From RPQJ01 sp963731105 (GTDB taxonomy: Bacteria > Pseudomonadota > Gammaproteobacteria > Steroidobacterales > Steroidobacteraceae): 64,000 bases of DNA. The stretch is taken from contig CAVSUM010000011.1 of the NCBI GenBank assembly GCA_963731105.1, forward strand, positions 186,001 through 250,000, given 5' to 3'. A program made the translations under genes and the position numbers. Below the pieces are notes generated by a model. It saw only the letters and a list, made by a program, of their open reading frames with translations. It made no database searches and was not told the origin of the DNA. Shown here in pieces: positions 25,971 to 36,105 of the stretch (its first letter is position 1; each line of letters starts with the position of its first letter).

Positions 25971-27886
25971 TTATCGTACCTGCATCAACGAGTCCTGGAA
26001 GACCCTGTGGCTGTCGCCGATGCGTCGCGACATGCCGACGCGGTCGAAGAATTCGAGGATCTGGATCGCGACCTTGCGGCCCGTGCCGATGCGGTCGCGG
26101 AAAGTCGCGGCTCGTGCCTCGCCGTCGCCGGCGTTCAGGTCGCGCAGGATGGCGGCGAGCTCGGCGACCGATTCGCGCGGAAAGTAGTGGTCGTGCGCCA
26201 CGAGGAACAACTCGCCCTGCCCGACCAGCAACTTGCAGAGGCGTCGCACGCGCTCTTCCTCGAGCCCGAGGCTGCGGGCCACGTCGCGCACCCGCGGCGG
26301 ATTGAACGGGCGCGCACGCAGCATGGGGCGCACGTCGTCGTTCCAGAGTTTCTCGTCGGGCGGCGACAGCTTCACCGCGTGCGTCGGCAGGTGCAGCAGC
26401 GCGCCATGCACCGCGACCTGGCCGCCCGCGACCAGCGCCTCGAGCAGTGCCGCGAACACCGGGCGTGGCAACGAAGGGTCGGTGAGCCGGCGCAGGCGCT
26501 CGCGATCCGGGCCGAGGCGCTCCGGGTGCTGTTCATGCTCGGCGGCGAGGGTCTCGAGCAGCCGCGCCTGCAGCGAACTCCAGCGCTGCGGCGAGAACGC
26601 CACCGGGCCGGCGGGGCCGGTCACTTCGACCAGCGACGGCTGGCCATGCAGGCGCGCGGCGCCCGCCGCGTCGAGGTTCCACAGCCGGACATGGCGGGCG
26701 AGATCGACGCCGCCCGGCACGAGGTCGACGAGTTCCGTCAACGCCTCGAGTGGATCGTCGCGGCCGAGCGCACGCAACACCGCGATGCGCTGGGCGCTGC
26801 GGCGGCCCCGGGTAGGCGGCGCGTCGTCGAGCACCCGGCCGCCGCCGAGCGTCTGTCGCGCCGACTGGTCGCGCAGGATCACCCGGTCGCCGCGCAAGGC
26901 GAGCGTCGGCGCATCGAGCACAATTGCACGAGACCGGTGGTGCCCGGGTCGAGCGCCTCGCCTTCGAGCACGGCGACACGACCGGTGACGCGGGCCGCGC
27001 CGAGGTGCACGTGCACCGGCGTCCAGTGCTGCAGCGGCCGCCCCGCGTGGCGCGCCACGCGCAACTCGACGTCGAGCCGGTCGGTCGGCGAGTGCAGCTC
27101 CGGTGCCACCAGCCAGTCGCCGCGGCTCACGCTGTCCTTCTCGAACCTGGGTCCGGTGAGGTTCAGCGCACAGCGCTGTCCTGCCCAGCCGCGCTCCACC
27201 GCTGCGTTCTGCGCGTGGATGCCGCGCACGCGAACCTCGAGGCCGCGGGGCGAGAGCACCAGGTGATCGTCGAGCGCGACGCTGCCGGAGTGAGCGGTGC
27301 CCGTGACCACGACGCCCGCGCCCTTGAGCACGAAGGCGCGATCCACCGCGAGGCGGAAGCGGCCGCGTCCGTCGCGCGACCGGGTGAGTGCGGCCTGCGC
27401 GGTCAGGTGTGCGCGCAGCGCGTCGAGTCCGGTGCCCGACACCGACGAGACGGGGAACACCGGTGCGCCGGCGAGGCTCGTGCCGTCGAGCAGCCCGGTC
27501 ACCTGTGCCTGCACCTCGGCCAGGCGCTCGGCGTCGACGAGATCGAGCTTGGTGAGCGCAACGGCGCCGCGGCCCAGGCCGAGCAGGTCGATGATCTCGA
27601 GGTGCTCGCGGGTCTGCGGCATCGGGCCGTCGTCGGCCGCGATCACCAGCAGGACGAAGTCGATGCCGGTCGCGCCGGCGAGCATGTTGTGCACGAGCCG
27701 TTCATGACCCGGCACGTCCACGAACCCCAGTCGCGTGCCGTCGTCGCAGGTCGTGTAGGCATAGCCGAGGTCGAGCGTGATGCCGCGGGCCTTCTCTTCC
27801 TCCCAGCGGTCCGGGTCGGTGCCGGTCAGCGCCAGCACCAGCGCGCTCTTGCCGTGGTCGATGTGCCCCGCGGTGCCGATGATCAT
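25971..27886 (-). CDS. selB: Selenocysteine-specific elongation factor SelB, frameshifted as read
   Basis: SelB carries Sec-tRNA to the ribosome and binds the SECIS hairpin. The N-terminal GTPase has G1 GTAGHIDHGKSAL (residues 4-16), the DVPGHE G3 motif and TKLD G4 motif, followed by EF-Tu-like beta-barrels; the C-terminal part (VILRDQSARQTLGGGRVLD...FRDRIGTGRKVAIQILEFFDRVGMSRR) holds the winged-helix RNA-binding domains. The halves are in different frames: one base is missing at about 26921 (TTGTG for TTGGTG). Restoring it gives 638 residues (E. coli 614). Start ATG overlaps the selA stop by 4 bp. tRNA-Sec begins 21 bp after the stop. Confidence 0.9.
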
Positions 27887-29352
27887 GCTGAGCCTGGCTC
27901 GGGCGGGAGCAGCTGCAGTTGCGGCAATTGCTCGATGAATGTCGTCTCGTCCTCGAGGCAGCGGAGGTCGAGTACCAGTGCGCCCTCGACGACGCGCCCG
28001 ATCACCGGTACCGGCAGTGCCCGCAGCGCGGCCGTGATCGCGGCGAGGGCGCGGCCCGCGCCACGGCGACGCTGCGTCGGCTGGATCGCCACGCCGGCAC
28101 TCGGCAGCCGGTCGGCCGGGCGTGCGCCGCTGCCGACCTGGCTCTCGCATTCGGTCACGCCTGCCTCGTAACCCGGCGGCAGGTGCTGCCGGATCTGCGG
28201 CGCAATGCGTGCGGCCAGCGCTTCGAGTTCGGCGCGCGGCCGCGCGAGCAGGCGCAACGTGGGCAGGCGTTCGGCGAGCCGGTCCGGATCGCGATACAGC
28301 CGCACGACGGCCTCGAGCGCCCCGAGCGTGAGCTTGTCGAGGCGCAGCGCGCGCTTGAGCGGGTTGCGCCGGATCCGGTCGATCAGGTCGCGCCGCCCGA
28401 GCAGGATGCCGGCCTGCGGGCCGCCGAGCAGCTTGTCGCCGCTGATCGACACGAGGTCGACGCCGTCGCGCAGGGCCTCCTGGACGGTGGGCTCGTGCGG
28501 CAGGCCCCAGCGCTCGAGCGGCACCAGCGCGCCGCTGCCGAGGTCGACCATCAGCGGCAGCCCGTGCGCGTGCGCCAGCCGGGCCAGCTCCTTCTGCTCG
28601 ACGCTGGCGGTGAAGCCGCGCACCTCATAGTTGCTGGTGTGCACCTTGAGCAGCAGGCGCGTGCGCGGGCCGATCGCCTGCTCGTAGTCGGCGGGATGCG
28701 TGCGATTGGTGGTGCCGACTTCGCGCAGCTGGGTGCCCGCGCGCGCCATGACGTCCGGGATGCGGAACGACCCGCCGATCTCCACCAGCTCGCCGCGCGA
28801 GACGATCGCCTCCTTGCGCAAGGCGAGCGTATTGAGCGCGAGCAGCACCGCCGCCGCGTTGTTGTTGACGAACGTCGCGGCCTCGGCGCCCGTCACTTCG
28901 CGCAGCACGCCCTCGAGCAGCTCGTCGCGATCGCCGCGGGCGCCGCGCTCGAGATCGAACTCGAGGTTGGTCGCGTGACGGGCCGCGAGCGCGAGCGCTG
29001 CGATCGCAGTCTCCGGCAGCAGCGCACGGCCGAGGTTGGTGTGCAGCACGGTGCCGGTCAGGTTGAAGACCCGGCGCAGGGCAGGGACATCGCGCGCCGC
29101 GAGCCGTGCGCCGATCGCGTGGACCAGAGACTCCGTCGCGAAGTCGTGCGGTGCCGCCTCGCCGCGAGTGGCGCGCGCGCGGAGCTCGGCCAGTGCGGCG
29201 CGGGTCGCGTCGAGCACCTGCGCGCGACCGTGGCTTTCGATCAGGGGTTGCAGCGCCTCGTGCGCCAGGAGGCGGTCGACCGACGGCGGACGCAAGGCGT
29301 CCGGCTGTCCGGCGGCGGGCGGGTCGAGGTCCGTCGTGTTCGGTGGCTGCAT
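27883..29352 (-). CDS. selA: L-seryl-tRNA(Sec) selenium transferase SelA
   Basis: A PLP enzyme that converts Ser-tRNA-Sec to Sec-tRNA-Sec. The 489-residue product (E. coli 463) shows RRVFNLTGTVLHTNLGRALLPE, FVNNNAAAVLLAL, GGSFRIPDVMARAGTQLREVGTTN and the PLP lysine Lys307 in SISGDKLLGGPQAG. It has about 25 extra residues at the N terminus. Followed by selB with a 4-bp overlap; preceded by fdhE. Confidence 0.95.
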   Translation of the reverse strand: MQPPNTTDLDPPAAGQPDALRPPSVDRLLAHEALQPLIESHGRAQVLDATRAALAELRARATRGEAAPHDFATESLVHAIGARLAARDVPALRRVFNLTGTVLHTNLGRALLPETAIAALALAARHATNLEFDLERGARGDRDELLEGVLREVTGAEAATFVNNNAAAVLLALNTLALRKEAIVSRGELVEIGGSFRIPDVMARAGTQLREVGTTNRTHPADYEQAIGPRTRLLLKVHTSNYEVRGFTASVEQKELARLAHAHGLPLMVDLGSGALVPLERWGLPHEPTVQEALRDGVDLVSISGDKLLGGPQAGILLGRRDLIDRIRRNPLKRALRLDKLTLGALEAVVRLYRDPDRLAERLPTLRLLARPRAELEALAARIAPQIRQHLPPGYEAGVTECESQVGSGARPADRLPSAGVAIQPTQRRRGAGRALAAITAALRALPVPVIGRVVEGALVLDLRCLEDETTFIEQLPQLQLLPPEPGSA

Positions 29353-29384
29353 GTCTCGGGTCGACGGGCAGCACCTGCCACGTC

Positions 29385-30313
29385 TCAGTCTGCGTTGCGC
29401 TCCGGGCCCGGGATGAACAGCAGGTTGGGGCCGCTGCGCAGATAGTCGCGCTCCGCCATCAGCATGTCCAGCGTCAGTGTCGCGAGATCGTCCGCCACGG
29501 GGTCCGCCTCGGGCGCGCGGGTCATGTAGACCTGCTTGAGGTAGCTGCGGCAGACGTCGCAGGCCTCGGCCTTGACGGCGTCATCGGTGTCCTCGACGGT
29601 GAAATAGCCGAGGTCGGTCGTGTTGCTGCAGTTGGAGCACTGCACCCGCGTGAGGTGCCACTCGGTGTCGCACAGCGAACAGTGCAGGTAGCGCAGGCCC
29701 TGCTCGACGCCGCCGATGCGCACCACGCTCGCCACCGGCGCGCTGCCGCAGGCCGGGCACAGCCCGTCCGCTTGCGCGCCTGGACGGAACAGGCTGGCGT
29801 CGAGCTGCGAGGCGAGGGCGTTCCAGTACACCTGCAGCGCGGCCGCCACGAGTGGTGCCTGGCCCGGATGCACGGATGCGAATTCGCCGGCCAGCAGGTG
29901 CTCGGCGATTTCCTCGATGCGTTCCGGCGGTGCGGCGCCGAGCTCGCGCACGGCGAGGCTGGCAGCTTCCTCGGTGGCGAGCCTGCCGAGGATCAGGTCG
30001 AGCGCCTGTCGCCACACCGGATCACGCGGCCAGCCGAGCGCGGGATACACGGGCCGTCCTTCCTCGATGCAGCGCGCGATGTGATCCGCACTGGCGACTG
30101 GCACCCGGCCCGCCAGTGGCGTGTGCAGCAGTGGGCCTGCGCCTCGACGAGGCGCGCCATGAACTCGAGGTAACCGGACAGCGCGTGACTCGCCGCCAGT
30201 GCGTGCAGGCGGCGGGCACGATCCCTGAACGTGAATTCCCCGCCGGGGACGCGCGCGTGAGGCGCGTCGCCGGCGGGGGGAGTAGGGGCGCCGGGCGTCG
30301 CGCCTTCGCTCAC
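29385..30313 (-). CDS. fdhE: Formate dehydrogenase accessory protein FdhE, frameshifted as read
   Basis: FdhE helps mature respiratory formate dehydrogenases. The GTG start at 30313 overlaps the stop of the cytochrome subunit (GTGA). The N-terminal frame reads FTFRDRARRLHALAASHALSGYLEFMARLVEAQ; the rest continues in another frame from LLHTPLAGRVPVAS onward, with two rubredoxin-like Cys pairs (GLCPACGSAP, HCSLCDTEWH, QCSNC, CDVCRSY). One missing base near 30129-30133 (CACTG for CACCTG) explains the break; corrected length is 309, equal to E. coli FdhE. Links the dehydrogenase genes and the sel genes in one unit. Confidence 0.9.
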
Positions 30314-30933
30314 TTGCGCGTGGCCTCCTCGTACCACTGCGGATGGTGCGCCTTGGCCCAGCCGCGCGACACCTTGCCGCTCAGCATGCCTTCGGTCGAG
30401 CCCTTCACCCAGAACGACGAGTAGATGTGCACGACGACCAGCAGGATCAACGCGAGCGCGCTGAGCGCGTGCATCAGGGCACCGAAGCGGATGGTGCCGA
30501 TGCCGAACCACGGCGCGAAGTAGGGTCGCCACAGCGCGATGCCCGACACCAGCAGCACGATCATGCTCGCGAGCAGCACCCAGAACAGGATCTTCTGCCC
30601 CGGGTTGTAGCGGCCGATCGGCGGCGCCCGGTCGTCGCGGTTGGCGATGACGTCGCCGATCTTGCCGAGCCACGCGCGGTCATTGCCGCTCAGCACGTTG
30701 TGGCGCCAGAATTTCAGCGCCATCAGGATGAACGCGACGAACATCACCACCCCGATGAACGGGTGCAGGATGCGCGCCCAGGTCCCGCCGCCGAGCAGGT
30801 TCGCCAGCCAGAACATCGAGGGGTGGAAGAACGCGAGCCCCGACGCCGCCAGCAGCAGGAAGGTGAGGGCCGTGACCCAGTGCAGGATCCGCTCGCCTGA
30901 CGTGTAGCGATCGATCATGGATTGCTGGCTCAT
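30310..30933 (-). CDS. fdoI: Formate dehydrogenase cytochrome b556 subunit (FdnI/FdoI type)
   Basis: A 207-residue four-helix diheme cytochrome b that anchors the enzyme and passes electrons to quinone. Heme-binding histidines are visible in RILHWVTALTFLLLAASG, RILHPFIGVVMFVAFILM, FGALMHALSALALI and VVVHIYSSFW. Close to FdnI in size and layout. It follows the Fe-S subunit by 3 bp and overlaps fdhE by 4 bp. Confidence 0.92.
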   Translation of the reverse strand: MSQQSMIDRYTSGERILHWVTALTFLLLAASGLAFFHPSMFWLANLLGGGTWARILHPFIGVVMFVAFILMALKFWRHNVLSGNDRAWLGKIGDVIANRDDRAPPIGRYNPGQKILFWVLLASMIVLLVSGIALWRPYFAPWFGIGTIRFGALMHALSALALILLVVVHIYSSFWVKGSTEGMLSGKVSRGWAKAHHPQWYEEATRK

Positions 30934-30936
30934 GGT

Positions 30937-31833
30937 TCAGGCCCCCCCTCGCTGGCCGCGCTCGCCGCCGCCTTCGGCTTCGTGCTCGACCTCCTTGCGC
31001 CCGTACTTCAGGTAGTGGATGAAGGCACCCAGCGCCGTGAGCCCGAGCAGCGCCATGCCGACCGGTTTCATCGGCCCCTTCCACGCCCCGACGGTCGCGG
31101 CGATCGTCGGGTCCTGCGGCAGGCCGCTGTAGTCCTCGGGCCGGTCGGCGTGCGGCAGCACGTACATGACGTGAGTGCCGCCGACGCCTTGCGGGTCGTA
31201 CAGCCCTGCGTTGGCGAAGCCCCGCTGCTGGAGTTCCGCGACGCGACCCTCGGCCTGGTGGATCATGTCCTCCTTGGTGCCGAACATGATCGAGCCCGTC
31301 GGGCAGGACTTCACGCAGGCCGGCTCGAGCCCGACCGCGACCCGGTCGGAGCAGAGCGTGCACTTGTAGGCCTTGTTGTCCTTCTTCGAGATGCGCGGGA
31401 CGTCGAACGGGCAACCGGCCACGCAGTAGCCGCAGCCGATGCAGTGCTCCTGGTGGAAGTCCACGATGCCGTTGGAGTACTGCACGATGGCGCCCGGCGC
31501 CGGGCACGCCTTCAGGCAGCCCGGGTCCGCGCAGTGCATGCAGCCGTCCTTGCGGATCAGCCACTCGAGGTTGCCGCCCTCCGGCTCGACCTCGGCGAAA
31601 CGCATCACCGTCCAGCTGTGCTCGTCGAGGTCGAGCGGATTGTCCAGCACGCCGACGTTGTGGCCGACTTCGCTGCGCAGGTCGTTCCACTCCTGGCAAG
31701 CCACCTGGCAGGCCTTGCAGCCGATGCAGCGGGACACGTCGAGCAGTTTCGCCACTTGCGGCTGCTCGCGCGCGCCCGGAGGCGGTGTCGTGGTCGCCGA
31801 ACGTCGCTCGATATCAAGCGATTGCAGTGCCAT
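30937..31833 (-). CDS. fdoH: Formate dehydrogenase iron-sulfur subunit (FdnH/FdoH type)
   Basis: A 298-residue electron-transfer subunit with four [4Fe-4S] clusters. Cys motifs in order: CIGCKACQVACQEWNDLR, CMHCADPGCLKACP, CIGCGYCVAGCPFDVP and CTLCSDRVAVGLEPACVKSCP. A C-terminal helix (VGMALLGLTALGAFIHYLKYG) anchors it on the periplasmic side as in FdnH. It carries electrons from the molybdenum subunit to cytochrome b556. Eleven bases separate it from fdoG. Confidence 0.95.
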   Translation of the reverse strand: MALQSLDIERRSATTTPPPGAREQPQVAKLLDVSRCIGCKACQVACQEWNDLRSEVGHNVGVLDNPLDLDEHSWTVMRFAEVEPEGGNLEWLIRKDGCMHCADPGCLKACPAPGAIVQYSNGIVDFHQEHCIGCGYCVAGCPFDVPRISKKDNKAYKCTLCSDRVAVGLEPACVKSCPTGSIMFGTKEDMIHQAEGRVAELQQRGFANAGLYDPQGVGGTHVMYVLPHADRPEDYSGLPQDPTIAATVGAWKGPMKPVGMALLGLTALGAFIHYLKYGRKEVEHEAEGGGERGQRGGA

Positions 31834-31844
31834 GGTTCACCTCC

Positions 31845-34800
31845 TCAGGCCTTCTCGATGTCGACGAGGAACGACTTGAACTCGGGCGTCTGCGTGTTCG
31901 CGTCGCCGACGAACGGAGTCAGGTTGTTGGCGAGGTGACCCTTGCGCGCCACGCCGGTGAAGCCCCAGTGGATGGGGATGCCGACGTGATGCACCACCTT
32001 GCCGTCCACCTCGAGCGGCTTGATGCGCTTGGTGACCATCGCCACCCCCGTGATCTCGCCACGGTTCGACGAGACCACCACCCGGTCGCCCTTGCTGATG
32101 CCCTTCTCCTTCGCCAGTTCCTCGCCGATCTCGACGAACTGCTCCGGCTGGGTGGTGGCGTTGAGCAGCGAGTGCTTGGTCCAGAAGTGGAAGTGCTCGG
32201 TGACCCGGTAGGTCGTGGCGGCGTACGGGAAGTCCTTCGGCTTGCCGAAGCTCGCCCAGTCCTGCTTGAACACCCGGGCTGCCGGGTTGTTCATGGCCTT
32301 CGGGTTGTCCGGATGCAGCGGGTTGCGGTCGAGCGGCGATTCGAACGGCTCGTAGTGCTCGGGGAACGGGCCCTCCGCCATGCCGCCGAGCGAGAACAGC
32401 CGCGCCACGCCCTCGTTGCACATGATGAACGGGTTGACCCCTTCTTCCGGCGCTGCGGTCGGCCGCATGTCCGGGACGTCCGGGCCGGCCCACTTCGTGC
32501 CGTTCCAGTACAGGACCGCACGCGACGGATCGAACGGCTTGCCGTCCGGTGCCGCTGAAGCACGGTTGTAGAGGATGCGGCGGTTGGCGGGCCACGCGAA
32601 GCCCCAGCCCGGGAACACGCCGAGCCCCGACGGATCGGCCGTGTCGCGCCGCGCCGTGAGGTTGCCCGTGGGCCCCCAGCATCCGGAGTAGATCCAGTTG
32701 CCGCAGGCCGTCGAGCCGTCGTCGCGCAGCAGCGCAAACCCCGCCACCTGGTCGCCGGCCTTGGCGAGCACCTTGGTCGCGTCGGCCGGGTCGGTGACGT
32801 CGGCGATCGCGTAGCCGGAGATCTCCTTCAGGAGTTCCGCCGACGACGGTGCCGTGCGCGTGGCGTAGTTCCACGTGATCTTGAAGATCGGCTCGGGGAA
32901 CGCGCCGCCTTCCTTCTCGTAGAGGCCTTTCAGTGCGAGGAACAGCTTCGCCATGATCTCGCGGTCGCTCTTGCCGTCGCCCGGTGGATCGGCGCCCTTC
33001 TCCTTCCACGCGATCACGCGGCCGGAGTTGGTGAACGTGCCGTCGTCCTCGGCGAAGCACGCCGTCGGCAGCCGGAACACCTCCGTCTTGATCTCGGCCG
33101 TCTTGACGTTGTTGAACTCGCCGTCGTTGCGCCAGAACTCCGCGGTCTCGGTGGCGAGCGGGTCCATGACCACGAGGAACTTCAGGTTCGCGAGCGCGGC
33201 CGCAACCTTGGCGCGATGCGAGACCGCAGCCAGCGGGTTGAAGCCCTGGCAGATGAACCCGTTCATCTGGCCCTGGTGCATGCGCTCGAACATGTGCAGC
33301 ACGTCGTACGGCTTGTCGATCTTCGGCAACCAGTGGTAGCCGAAGTCGTTCTCCGCCGTCGCGGCCGCGCCGAACCAGGCCTTCATCAGGCTGATGAAGA
33401 ACTTCGGGGTGTTCTGCCCGTAGTTCATCTGGTTCGGGCGCAGCAGCTTCGGCGTGCGCGCCTCGAGGTAGGTCTTCAGCTCCTGTTCCTTGTCGCTGCC
33501 GATCTTGATGTAGCCCGGCAGGGTGTCGGTGATCAGGTTCTGGTCGGTGATGCCCTGCACGTTGGCGTGGCCGCGCAGCGCGTTCACGCCGCCGCCCGGC
33601 CGCCCGATGTTGCCGAGCAGCAGCTGGATCATGGCCATCGTGCGGATGATCTGCGCGCCGGTGGTGTGCTGCGTCCACCCGAGCGCGTACATGATGGTCA
33701 TGACCTTGTCGGGCGCCGCGGTCTCCGCGATCAGCTCGCAGACCTTCAGGAAGCGGTCCGGCGGCGTGCCGGTGATCCGCGTGACCATCTCCGTCGTGTA
33801 GCGCGAGTAGTGCTGCTTCAGCAGCTGGAACACGCAGCGCGGGTTCGCCAGGGTCTCGTCGACCATCGCAAACCCGTCGGGGCCGATCTGGTAGGCCCAC
33901 TTCGAGCGGTCGTAGCTGCGTTTCTCCTCGTCGTAGCCGGCGAAGATGCCGTCCGTCAACGTGAAGTCGTCCGTCACCAGGAACGACGCGTTGGTGTAGG
34001 CGCGGACGTAGTCGTGGTGGATCTTGTCGTGTGCGAGCAGGTAGTTGATGACGCCGCCCAGGAAGGCGATGTCGGAGCCGGTGCGCAGCGGTGTGTAGAA
34101 GTCGCTGACCGCGGCGGAACGCGTGTAGCGCGGGTCGACGACGACCAGCTTCGCCTTGCGTTTCTCCTTGGCTTCAACGACCCACTTGAACCCGCAGGGG
34201 TGCGCCTCGGCGGCGTTGCCGCCCATGATCAGCACGAGGTCGGCATTCTTGATGTCGACCCAGTTGTTCGTCATCGAACCGCGACCGAAACTCGGGGCCA
34301 GACTGGCCACCGTCGGTGCGTGTCAAATGCGTGCCTGGGTGTCGATTGCCGCCATGCCGAGCGAGCGGACCACCTTGTGCGTCAGGTAGCCAGACTCGTT
34401 GCTCGCCGCGCTGCTCGCGAGGAAGCCGGTGCTGATCCAGCGATTCACCAGCTCGCCCTTGTCGTTCTTGACGACGAAGTTGGCGTCGCGGTCGTCCTTC
34501 ATCAGGCGCGCGATCTTCGTGAATGCCTCGTCCCACGAGATCGCCTGCCACTGGTCGCTGCCAGGGGCGCGGTACTCGGGCGTCTTGAGGCGGTTCGGGC
34601 TCTTGATCATGTCGAGCAGGCCCGCGCCCTTCGGGCAGAGCGTGCCGCGATTGACCGGGTTGTCCGGGTCGCCCTCGATGTGGATGATCGAGGAGTGCGC
34701 GTTCTTCGCGCCGCTCCCCATCGTGTGCATCAGCACGCCGCAGCTCACCGAGCAGTACGGGCAGATGCTGCGGCTCTCCCTGGTGTGCGCGAGCTTGAAC

Positions 34801-34910
34801 GCGCGCACCTCGGCGAGGGCCGGTTCGGGCGCGAAGCCCAGGTATGCGACGCTGGACGCCCCCAGGCCCGCTCCGCATATCTTGAAGAATTGCCGACGTG
34901 TGACTTGCAT
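31845..34910 (-). CDS. fdoG: Selenocysteine-containing formate dehydrogenase major subunit (FdnG/FdoG type)
   Basis: The catalytic molybdenum/tungsten bis-MGD subunit, 1021 residues with one in-frame UGA read as Sec. N-terminal Tat signal (VTRRQFFKICGAG) exports the folded enzyme; a [4Fe-4S] motif follows (CPYCSVSCGVLMHTMG...LCPKGA). The TGA at 34323-34325 is codon 196, the same number as Sec196 of E. coli FdnG, between MAAIDTQARI and HAPTVASLAPSFGRGSMTN, both strongly conserved. Downstream come MGGNAAEAHP, the long MoCo domain and the C-terminal NTLTPFVGDANTQTPEFKS. ATG 34910 is preferred to an earlier in-frame codon because it starts the Tat signal. First gene of the fdoGHI-fdhE-selAB-selC-selD series. 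Confidence 0.95.
34284..34325 (-). promoter_or_regulatory. Sec UGA codon and SECIS hairpin
   Basis: Directly after the UGA (34325-34323) the mRNA can fold as: lower stem ACCGA/UCGGU, inner stem CGG/CCG, a bulged U, then GGCCA/UGGCC closed by the loop GUC (34317-34284). A bulged U under a short apical stem whose loop contains GU is what SelB recognises in E. coli fdhF and fdnG. The fold was derived by eye. Confidence 0.85.
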
Positions 34911-35106
34911 GCCTGGCACCTCGCTCCCCTGATTGCGAACACGGCAACGCAGGCCGAGTCTAATCCCACCGTTGCTGGAATGTGTACCCGCCATTGGTCG
35001 CAGGGCCCGGGCTGCGGCAAACCCCTACGCGGTCGTCGACGACGGCGGGAGGTCATGTTGCGGTGCACACAACCGCGTCTGCTGCACGGCGGTGGCGGTG
35101 GTTGAG

Positions 35107-35112
35107 TACAAT
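35107..35112 (+). promoter_or_regulatory. -10 box of the tRNA-Ile gene
   Basis: TACAAT lies 9 bp before the tRNA 5' end, followed by a GC-rich CGCGCC discriminator typical of stable RNA promoters. No clear -35 box is seen. Confidence 0.5.
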
Positions 35113-35120
35113 CGCGCCGT

Positions 35121-35433
35121 GGGCCTGTAGCACAGCGGTTAGTGCAGGGGACTCATCTTCAAGGTGCCTCCGCGGTGTAAGCCGCGGAGTGGACGGGATG
35201 AATTCAGGGAAACCTTCCGGCCATGCCGATGGCAACCCTGAGCCAAGCCGGCGGTACACCGCCGGAAGGTGCAGAGACTACCTGGGGGCTGCAGTGCCCT
35301 TGATGACAGGCGTAGAGCGTCCCGCACCCCACCGGCCGCAGGGCCGAGGGTGAAGAGATAGTCCACGCCCGGGGGAAACTCCGGGGCAACGTGAATCCCT
35401 TGGTCCTGGGTTCGAATCCCAGCGGGCCCACCA
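35121..35433 (+). tRNA. tRNA-Ile (CAU anticodon), split by a group I intron
   Basis: The exons 35121-35156 and 35394-35433 join into a normal 76-nt tRNA with encoded CCA. Acceptor stem GGGCCTG/CGGGCCC, T arm CTGGGTTCGAATCCCAG, anticodon loop ACTCATAA. The anticodon CAT at 35154-35156 together with identity elements like those of E. coli ileX indicates tRNA-Ile2, whose C34 must be changed to lysidine by TilS to read AUA; an elongator tRNA-Met is less likely from the acceptor and D-arm sequence. The intron interrupts right after the third anticodon base. Confidence 0.92.
35157..35393 (+). ncRNA. Group I self-splicing intron in the tRNA-Ile anticodon loop
   Basis: A 237-nt insertion with the features of the small Azoarcus-type (IC3) tRNA introns. 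The 5' exon ends in CAT and can pair with the internal guide GUG (start of GTGCCTCCGCGG), giving the U-G wobble at the splice site. P2 is CCTCCGCGG/CCGCGGAG; conserved core pieces include AATTCAGGGAAACCT, GGCAACCCTGAGCCAAGCC, GGTGCAGAGACTA and GAGATAGTCC; the last base is G (omega-G). No homing endonuclease is encoded. It should excise itself to give mature tRNA. Confidence 0.9.
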
Positions 35434-35439
35434 GAACAC

Positions 35440-36105
35440 ATGGACAAGCTGCCGGAACTGCTGGTCAACAATCGCCACTGGGCCGCTGGCATGGAAGCCA
35501 GCCGGCCCGGTTTCTTCGGCGAGCTCTCCGCGCAGCAGGCGCCACGCTACCTGTGGATCGGCTGCTCGGACAGCCGGGTGCCCGCGAACGAGATCGTCGG
35601 TCTCGCGCCGGGCGAGCTGTTCGTGCACCGCAACGTCGCCAACCTGGTGCTGCACACCGATTTCAGCTGCCTGTCGGTGCTGCACTACGCCATCGACGTG
35701 CTGCGCGTCGAGCACGTGATCGTCTGCGGCCACTATGGCTGCGGCGGCGTGCAGGCGGCGTGGGAGGAGCGGCAGCTCGGCCTGGTGGACAACTGGCTGC
35801 AGTCGGTGCGCGACGTGGCACACCTGTACCGGGGACAGTTGCTGCAGCTGCCGGACGATGCCGCGCGCCGCGATCGCCTGTGCGAACTGAACGTGCTGGT
35901 CCAGGCGCGGCGCGTGTGCCGCACGACCATCGTGCAGCAGGCGTGGCAGCGCGGCCAGGCGCTCGCCGTGCACGCCTGGATCTACGGCCTGAGCGACGGA
36001 CTGCTGCGCGACCTCGGCTTCTGCGTGTCCGACCTGGTGACCGCCGAGGCCGAGTTCGGCCGCGCTGCCGGGCTCGGCACTATTGGCGCGGCTGGCGTGA
36101 AGTGA
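35440..36105 (+). CDS. can: Beta-carbonic anhydrase (Can type)
   Basis: A 221-residue cytosolic zinc enzyme converting CO2 and bicarbonate. Zinc ligands and catalytic residues match E. coli Can by position: Cys42, Asp44 and Arg46 (IGCSDSRVPA), His98 and Cys101 (CGHYGCGGV). The ATG lies 6 bp after the tRNA-Ile 3' end, so the mRNA may be the trailer of the tRNA transcript. Its stop overlaps the next gene's start by 4 bp. Confidence 0.95.
   Translation: MDKLPELLVNNRHWAAGMEASRPGFFGELSAQQAPRYLWIGCSDSRVPANEIVGLAPGELFVHRNVANLVLHTDFSCLSVLHYAIDVLRVEHVIVCGHYGCGGVQAAWEERQLGLVDNWLQSVRDVAHLYRGQLLQLPDDAARRDRLCELNVLVQARRVCRTTIVQQAWQRGQALAVHAWIYGLSDGLLRDLGFCVSDLVTAEAEFGRAAGLGTIGAAGVK

Noticed and set aside
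34323..34325. Stop codon splitting fdoG into two genes or a pseudogene
   Set aside because: UGA at the exact Sec position, SECIS fold behind it, and the sel genes next door show recoding.
35139..35492. Open frame across the tRNA-Ile intron as a homing endonuclease
   Set aside because: It crosses the exons and has no LAGLIDADG, HNH or GIY-YIG motif.
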